From Limnoperna fortunei (lineage: Eukaryota; Mollusca; Bivalvia; Mytilida; Modiolidae): a stretch of 64,000 nt of DNA. The stretch lies in contig OX104113.1 of the NCBI GenBank assembly GCA_944474755.1, forward strand, positions 65,120,074 to 65,184,073. The letters are read 5' to 3'. The position numbers and the translations under genes were made by a program. Each line of letters starts with the position of its first letter. Position 1 is the first letter of the stretch. Shown one piece after another: positions 56,501 through 64,000 of this stretch. The notes under the pieces were generated by a model that saw only the letters and a list, made by a program, of their open reading frames with translations, was not told where the DNA came from and ran no database searches.

Positions 56501-59500
56501 ACTGAGGTGGGACACCTCTTGGTTATTTAAAAAAACTTGATCTACTCTTATATAACTTCGTTTTCGGCATGCATTATATGTATAAGGGTACCACATGTTT
56601 AGGTCCGAGTTAGGTACGACGTCCCCTAATTAGGACAAAACTAATGAATTTCTCTAACAAGTATTACACTAGAGAAGGTGTTGTTAAAATACTAAGGTGG
56701 GACACCTTTTGGCTATTAAAAAAACTTGATCTATTCTTATATAACTTCGTTTTCGGCGTACATTCTATGGAGAAGGGTACCACATATTTAGGTCCGAGTT
56801 AGGTACGACGTCCCCTAATTAGAACAAAACTAATGAATTTCTCTAACAAGTATTACACTAGAGAAGGTGTTGTTGAAATACTAAGGTGGGACACCTCTTG
56901 GTTATTTAAAAAAAACTTGATCTACTCTTATATAACTTCGTTTTCGGCATGCATTATATGGACAAGGGTACCACATATTTAGGTCCGAGTTAGGTACGAC
57001 GTCCCCTAATTAGAACAAAACTAATGCATTTCTCCAACAGATATTACACTAGAGAAGATATTGTTAAAATACTGAGGTGGGACACCTCTTGGTTATTTAA
57101 AAAAACTTGATCTACTCTTATATAACTTCGTTTTCGGCATGCATTATATGGATAAGGGTACCACATATTTAGGTCCGAGTTAGGTACGACGTCCCCTAAT
57201 TAGGACAAAACTAAGGAAGCTCTCCAACAGATATTACACTAGAGAAGGTTTTGTTAAAATACTGAGGTGGGACACCTCTTGGTTATTTAAAAAATCTTGA
57301 TCTACTCTTATATAACTTCGTTTTCGGCATGCATTGTATGGATAAGGGTACCATATATTTAGGTCCGAGTTAGGTACGACGTCCCCTAATTAGGACAAAA
57401 CTAATGAATCTCTCCAACAAATATTACACTAAAGAAGGTGTTGTTAAAATACTGAGGTGGAACACCTCTTGGTTATTAAAAAACACGATCTATATATCAC
57501 TTCGTTTTCGGCATACATTTTATGGACAAGGGTACCATATATTTAGGTCCGAGTTAGGTACGACATCCCCTAATTAGGACAAAACTAATGAATTTCTCTA
57601 ACAAGTATTACACTAGAGAAGGTGTTGTTAAAATACTGAGGTGGGACACCTCTTGGTTATTTAAAAAAGACTTGATCTATTCTTATATCACTTCGTTTTC
57701 GGCATACGTTCTATGGACAAGGGTACCTTATATTTAGGTCCGAGTTAGGTACGACGTCCCCTAATTAGGACGAAACTAAGGAAGCTCTCCAACAGATATT
57801 ACACTAGAAAAGGTTTTGTTAAAATACTGAGGTGGGACACCTCTTGGTTATTTAAAAAAGACTTGATCTATTCTTATATCACTTCGTTTTCGGCATACGT
57901 TCTATGGACAAGGGTATCATATATTTAGGTCCAAGTTAGGTACGACGTCCCCTAATTAGGACGAAACTAAGGAAGCTCTCCAACAGATATTACACTAGAG
58001 AAGGTTTTGTTAAAATACTGAAGTGGGACACCACTTGGTTATTTAAAAAAGACTTGATCTATTTTTAAATAACTTCGTTTTCGGCATACATTCTATGGAC
58101 AAGGGTATCATATATTTAGGTCCGAATTAGGTACGACGTCCCCTAATTAGAACAAAACTAATGCATGTCTCCAACAAGTATTACAGTAGAGAAGGTGTTG
58201 TTAAAATATTGAGGTGGGACACCTCTTGGTTATTAAAAAACTTGATCTATTCTTATATCACTTCGTTTTCGGCATAAATGATATGTACTAGGGTAGCTTA
58301 CATTTAGGTCCGAGTTAGGTACGACGTTCTGTAATTAGGAGAAGAGTAATAAAATTTTCCAACAAATATTACACTAGAAAAGGTGTTGTTAAAATCCTGA
58401 GGTGGGACACCTCTTGGTTATTTAAAAAAAACTTGATCTATTCTTATATCACTTCGTTTTTGGCATACATTCTATGGATAAGGGTACCACATTATTTTAG
58501 GTCCGAGTTAGGTACGACGACCCCTAATTAGGACAAAACTAACGCATTTCTCCAACAGATATTACACTATAGAAGATGTTGTTAAATTATTGAGGTGGGA
58601 CACCTCTTGGTTATTTAAAAAAAACCGATCTATTCTTATATCACTTCGTTTTACGGCATACTTTCTATGGACAAGGGTACTATATATTTAGATCCGAGTT
58701 AGGTACGACGTCCCCTAATTAGGACAAAACTAACGCATTTCTCCAACAGATATTACACTATAGAAGATGTTGTTAAATTATTGAGGTGGGACACCTCTTG
58801 GTTATTTAAAAAAAAACGATCTATTCTTATATCACTTCGTTTTACGGCATACTTTCTATGGACAAGGGTACTATATATTTAGGTCCGAGTTAGGTACGAC
58901 GTCCCCTAATTAGGACAAAACTAACGCATTTCTCCAACAGATATTACACTATAAAAGATGTTGTTAAAATATTGAGGTGGGACACCTCTTGGTTATTAAA
59001 AAAACTTGATCTATTCTTATATCACTTCGTTTTACGGCATACTTTCTATGGACAAGGGTACTATATATTTAGGTCCGAGTTATGTACGACGTCCCCTAAT
59101 TAGAACAAAACTAATGCATTTCTCCAACAGATATTACACTAGAGAAGGTATTGTTAAAATACTGAGGTGGGACACCTCTTGGTTATTTAAAAAAAACGAT
59201 CTATTCTTATATAACTTCGTTTTCGGCATACATTCTATGGACAAGGGTACCACATATTTAGGTCCGAGTTAGGTACGACGTCCCCTAATTAGAACAAAAC
59301 TAATGCATTTCTCCAACAGATATTACACTAGAAAAGGTGTTGTTAAAATACTGAGGTGGGACACCTTTTGGTTATTAAAAAAAACTTGATCTATTCTTAT
59401 ATAACTTCGTTTTCGGCATACATTTTATGGACAAGGGTACCAGATATTTAGGTCCGAGTTAGGTACGACGTCCCCTAATTAGGACAAAACTAATGAATCT

Positions 59501-62500
59501 CTCCAACAAATATTACACTAAAGAAGGTGTTGTTAAAATACTGAGGTGGAACACCTCTTGGTTATTAAAAAACACGATCTTTTCTTATATCACTTCGTTT
59601 TCGGCATACATTTTATTGACAAGGGTACCATATATTTAGGTCCGAGTTAGGTACGACGTCCCCTAATTAGGACGAAACTAAGGAAGCTCTCCAACAGATA
59701 TTACACTAGAAAAGGTTTTGTTAAAATACTGAGGTGGGACACCTCTTGGTTATTTAAAAAAGACTTGATCTATTCTTATATCACTTCGTTTTCGGCATAC
59801 GTTCTATGGACAAGGGTATCATATATTTAGGTCCAAGTTAGGTACGACGTCCCCTAATTAGGACGAAACTAAGGAAGCTCTCCAACAGATATTACACTAG
59901 AGAAGGTTTTGTTAAAATACTGAAGTGGGACACCACTTGGTTATTTAAAAAAGACTTGATCTATTTTTAAATAACTTCGTTTTCGGCATACATTCTATGG
60001 ACAAGGGTATCATATATTTAGGTCCGAATTAGGTACGACGTCCCCTAATTAGAACAAAACTAATGCATGTCTCCAACAAGTATTACAGTAGAGAAGGTGT
60101 TGTTAAAATATTGAGGTGGGACACCTCTTGGTTATTAAAAAACTTGATCTATTCTTATATCACTTCGTTTTCGGCATAAATGCTATGTACTAGGGTAGCT
60201 TACATTTAGGTCCGAGTTAGGTACGACGTTCTGTAATTAGGAGAAGAGTAATAAAATTTTCCAACAAATATTACACTAGAAAAGGTGTTATTTAAAAAAA
60301 ACTTGATCTATTCTTATATCACTTCGTTTTTGGCATACATTCTATGGATAAGGGTACCACATTATTTTAGGCCGAGTTAGGTACGACGACCCCTAATTAG
60401 GACAAAACTAACGCATTTCTCCAACAGATATTACACTATAGAAGATGTTGTTAAATTATTGAGGTGGGACACCTCTTGGTTATTTAAAAAAAAACGATCT
60501 ATTCTTATATCACTTCGTTTTACGGCATAAGTTCTATGGACAAGGGTACTATATATTTAGATCCGAGTTAGGTACGACGTCCCCTAATTAGGACAAAACT
60601 AACGCATTTCTCCAACAGATATTACACTTTAGAAGGTGTTGTTAATATACTGAGGTGGGACACCTTTTGGTTATTAAAAAAACTTGATCTATTCTTATAT
60701 AACTTCGTTTTCGGCTTACATTTTATGGACCAGGGTATCATATATTTAGGTCCGAGTTAGGTACGACGTCCCCTAATTAGGACGAAACTAAGGAAGCTCT
60801 CCAACAGATATTACACTAGAGAAGGTTTTGTTAAAATACTGAGGTGGGACACCTCTTGGTTATTTAAAAAAGACTTGATCTATTCTTATATCACTTCGTT
60901 TTCGGCATACGTTCTATGGACAAGGGTACCACATATTTAGGTCCGAGTTAGGTACGACGTCCCCTAATTAGAACAAAATTAATGCATTTCTCCAACAGAT
61001 ATTACACTAGAGAAGATATTGTTAAAATACTGAGGTGGGACACCTCTTGGTTATTTAAAAAAACTTGATCTACTCTTATATAACTTCGTTTTCGGCATGC
61101 ATTATATGGATAAGGGTACCACATGTTTAGGTCCGAGTTAGGTACGACGTCCCCTAATTAGGACAAAACTAATGAATTTCTCTAACAAGTATTACACTAG
61201 AGAAGGTGTTGTTAAAATACTAAGGTGGGACACCTTTTGGCTATTAAAAAAACTTGATCTATTCTTATATAACTTCGTTTTCGGCGTACATTCTATGGAG
61301 AAGGGTACCACATATTTAGGTCCGAGTTAGGTACGACGTCCCCTAATTAGAACAAAACTAATGAATTTCTCTAACAAGTATTACACTAGAGAAGGTGTTG
61401 TTGAAATACTAAGGTGGGACACCTCTTGGTTATTTAAAAAAAACTTGATCTACTCTTATATAACTTCGTTTTCGGCATGCATTATATGGACAAGGGTACC
61501 ACATATTTAGGTCCGAGTTAGGTACGACGTCCCCTAATTAGAACAAAACTAATGCATTTCTCCAACAGATATTACACTAGAGAAGATATTGTTAAAATAC
61601 TGAGGTGGGACACCTCTTGGTTATTTAAAAAAACTTGATCTACTCTTATATAACTTCGTTTTCGGCATGCATTATATGGATAAGGGTACCACATATTTAG
61701 GTCCGAGTTAGGTACGACGTCCCCTAATTAGGACAAAACTAAGGAAGCTCTCCAACAGATATTACACTAGAGAAGGTTTTGTTAAAATACTGAGGTGGGA
61801 CACCTCTTGGTTATTTAAAAAATCTTGATCTACTCTTATATAACTTCGTTTTCGGCATGCATTGTATGGATAAGGGTACCATATATTTAGGTCCGAGTTA
61901 GGTACGACGTCCCCTAATTAGGACAAAACTAATGAATCTCTCCAACAAATATTACACTAAAGAAGGTGTTGTTAAAATACTGAGGTGGAACACCTCTTGG
62001 TTATTAAAAAACACGATCTATATATCACTTCGTTTTCGGCATACATTTTATGGACAAGGGTACCATATATTTAGGTCCGAGTTAGGTACGACATCCCCTA
62101 ATTAGGACAAAACTAATGAATTTCTCTAACAAGTATTACACTAGAGAAGGTGTTGTTAAAATACTGAGGTGGGACACCTCTTGGTTATTTAAAAAAGACT
62201 TGATCTATTCTTATATCACTTCGTTTTCGGCATACGTTCTATGGACAAGGGTACCTTATATTTAGGTCCGAGTTAGGTACGACGTCCCCTAATTAGGACG
62301 AAACTAAGGAAGCTCTCCAACAGATATTACACTAGAAAAGGTTTTGTTAAAATACTGAGGTGGGACACCTCTTGGTTATTTAAAAAAGATTTGATCTATT
62401 CTTATATCACTTCGTTTTCGGCATACGTTCTATGGACAAGGGTATCATATATTTAGGTCCAAGTTAGGTACGACGTCCCCTAATTAGGACGAAACTAAGG

Positions 62501-64000
62501 AAGCTCTCCAACAGATATTACACTAGAGAAGGTTTTGTTAAAATACTGAAGTGGGACACCACTTGGTTATTTAAAAAAGACTTGATCTATTTTTAAATAA
62601 CTTCGTTTTCGGCATACATTCTATGGACAAGGGTATCATATATTTAGGTCCGAATTAGGTACGACGTCCCCTAATTAGAACAAAACTAATGCATGTCTCC
62701 AACAAGTATTACAGTAGAGAAGGTGTTGTTAAAATATTGAGGTGGGACACCTCTTGGTTATTAAAAAACTTGATCTATTCTTATATCACTTCGTTTTCGG
62801 CATAAATGCTATGTACTAGGGTAGCTTACATTTAGGTCCGAGTTAGGTACGACGTTCTGTAATTAGGAGAAGAGTAATAAAATTTTCCAACAAATATTAC
62901 ACTAGAAAAGGTGTTGTTAAAATCCTGAGGTGGGACACCTCTTGGTTATTTAAAAAAAACTTGATCTATTCTTATATCACTTCGTTTTTGGCATACATTC
63001 TATGGATAAGGGTACCACATTATTTTAGGTCCGAGTTAGGTACGACGACCCCTAATTAGGACAAAACTAACGCATTTCTCCAACAGATATTACACTATAG
63101 AAGATGTTGTTAAATTATTGAGGTGGGACACCTCTTGGTTATTTAAAAAAAAACGATCTATTCTTATATCACTTCGTTTTACGGCATACTTTCTATGGAC
63201 AAGGGTACTATATATTTAGATCCGAGTTAGGTACGACGTCCCCTAATTAGGACAAAACTAACGCATTTCTCCAACAGATATTACACTATAAAAGATGTTG
63301 TTAAAATATTGAGGTGGGACACCTCTTGGTTATTAAAAAAACTTGATCTATTCTTATATCACTTCGTTTTACGGCATACTTTCTATGGACAAGGGTACTA
63401 TATATTTAGGTCCGAGTTATGTACGACGTCCCCTAATTAGGACAAAAATAATAAATTGTTCTAACAAATATTACAGTAGAGAAGGTGTTGTTAAAATACT
63501 GAGGTGGGACACCTCATGGTTATTAAAAAAAAGCACCATCTATTCTTATATAACTTCGTTTTCGGCATACATTCTATGGACAAGGGTACCATATATTTAG
63601 GTCCGAGTTAGGTACGACGTCCCCTAATTAGGACAAAACTAACGCATTTCTCCAACAGATATTACACTATAGAAGATGTTATTAAAGTACTGAGGTGGGA
63701 CACCTCTTGGTTATTTAAAAAAACTTGATCTATTCTCATAAACTTAGTTTTCGGCATACATTCTATGGACAAGGGTACCATATATTTAGGTCCAAGTTTG
63801 GTACGACGTCCCCTAATTAGGACAAAACTAATGCACTTCTGCAACAGATATTGAACTAAAAAAGGTGTTGTTAAAATACTGAGGTGGGACACCTTTTGGT
63901 TATTAAAAAAAACTTGATCTATTCTTATATAACTTCGTTTTCGGCATACATACTATGGACAAGGGTATCATATATTTAGGTCCGAATTAGGTACGACGTC
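47537..64000 (-). repeat. Right satellite arm, same ~189-bp monomer in opposite orientation
   Basis: Every monomer reads as the reverse complement of the left arm, for example GGTACGACGTCCCCTAATTA, CTGAGGTGGGACACCTC, and AACTTCGTTTTCGGCATAC. The first units (47,537-47,900) are degenerate; the array then runs unbroken past the window end, so at least 16.4 kb. Variant TCCAAGTTTGG units at 50,713, 53,755, 55,844 and 63,791 are the inverted counterparts of the left-arm CCAAACTTGG units. A block from about 56,100 to 58,980 recurs from about 60,629 at an offset of 4,528 bases, dropping to 4,337 after loss of one monomer. Open frames across two monomers (about 59,006-59,272 and 63,343-63,600) are by-products of monomer variants. 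Confidence 0.95.

Noticed and set aside
59006..59272. 88-codon frame in the right arm
   Set aside because: It is a satellite by-product, and the same frame is closed in most monomers.

Overview
The window is eukaryotic nuclear DNA, most likely from a bivalve mollusc. The evidence is AT-rich sequence, short exons with GT-AG borders, tRNA-derived SINEs with CAAAC-type tails, a dispersed element ending in a CAAT microsatellite, Penelope-like retroelement remnants and very large satellite blocks. The species call is inference from repeat style. No bacterial operon, rRNA, tRNA gene or CRISPR array was seen.

Layout. (1) 1-16.7 kb is ordinary repeat-rich DNA. It holds a decayed non-LTR retrotransposon end (1.7-2.2 kb), a 747-bp tandem duplication carrying a small minus-strand ORF (3.1-4.7 kb), three copies of an unnamed dispersed family, and a small multi-exon gene read from splice sites (7.46-12.72 kb). 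It also holds SINEs and two opposed Penelope-like remnants with a hammerhead-ribozyme core (13.3-15.4 kb). (2) 16.7-25.85 kb is an array of ~835-bp units with a three-unit higher-order period. It is interrupted by a SINE and by a 1.23-kb element with inverted ends and its own 146-bp repeats. (3) 26.0-38.07 kb is a ~189-bp satellite in one orientation. (4) 38.07-47.54 kb is a non-satellite cassette. (5) 47.54-64.0 kb is the same satellite in the opposite orientation, running off the window.

The most interesting object is parts 3-5. A cassette of about 9.5 kb lies between two inverted arms of the same satellite (12 kb and at least 16.4 kb). The cassette carries, on the + strand, a long acidic Asp/Glu-rich ORF and a damaged protein resembling a Mutator-like/NOF-type transposase. 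Without a stop or gap, the same frame then reads into a ubiquitin-specific-protease-like domain that continues over phase-compatible introns. The architecture recalls Drosophila Foldback (FB-NOF) elements, which have long inverted arms of tandem repeats around a coding centre, but at a much larger scale. The transposase reading has about four frameshifts and one in-frame TGA, so this copy looks dead unless the lesions are assembly errors. Whether this is one giant foldback-like element or a transposon inside an inverted satellite cannot be decided from this window alone.
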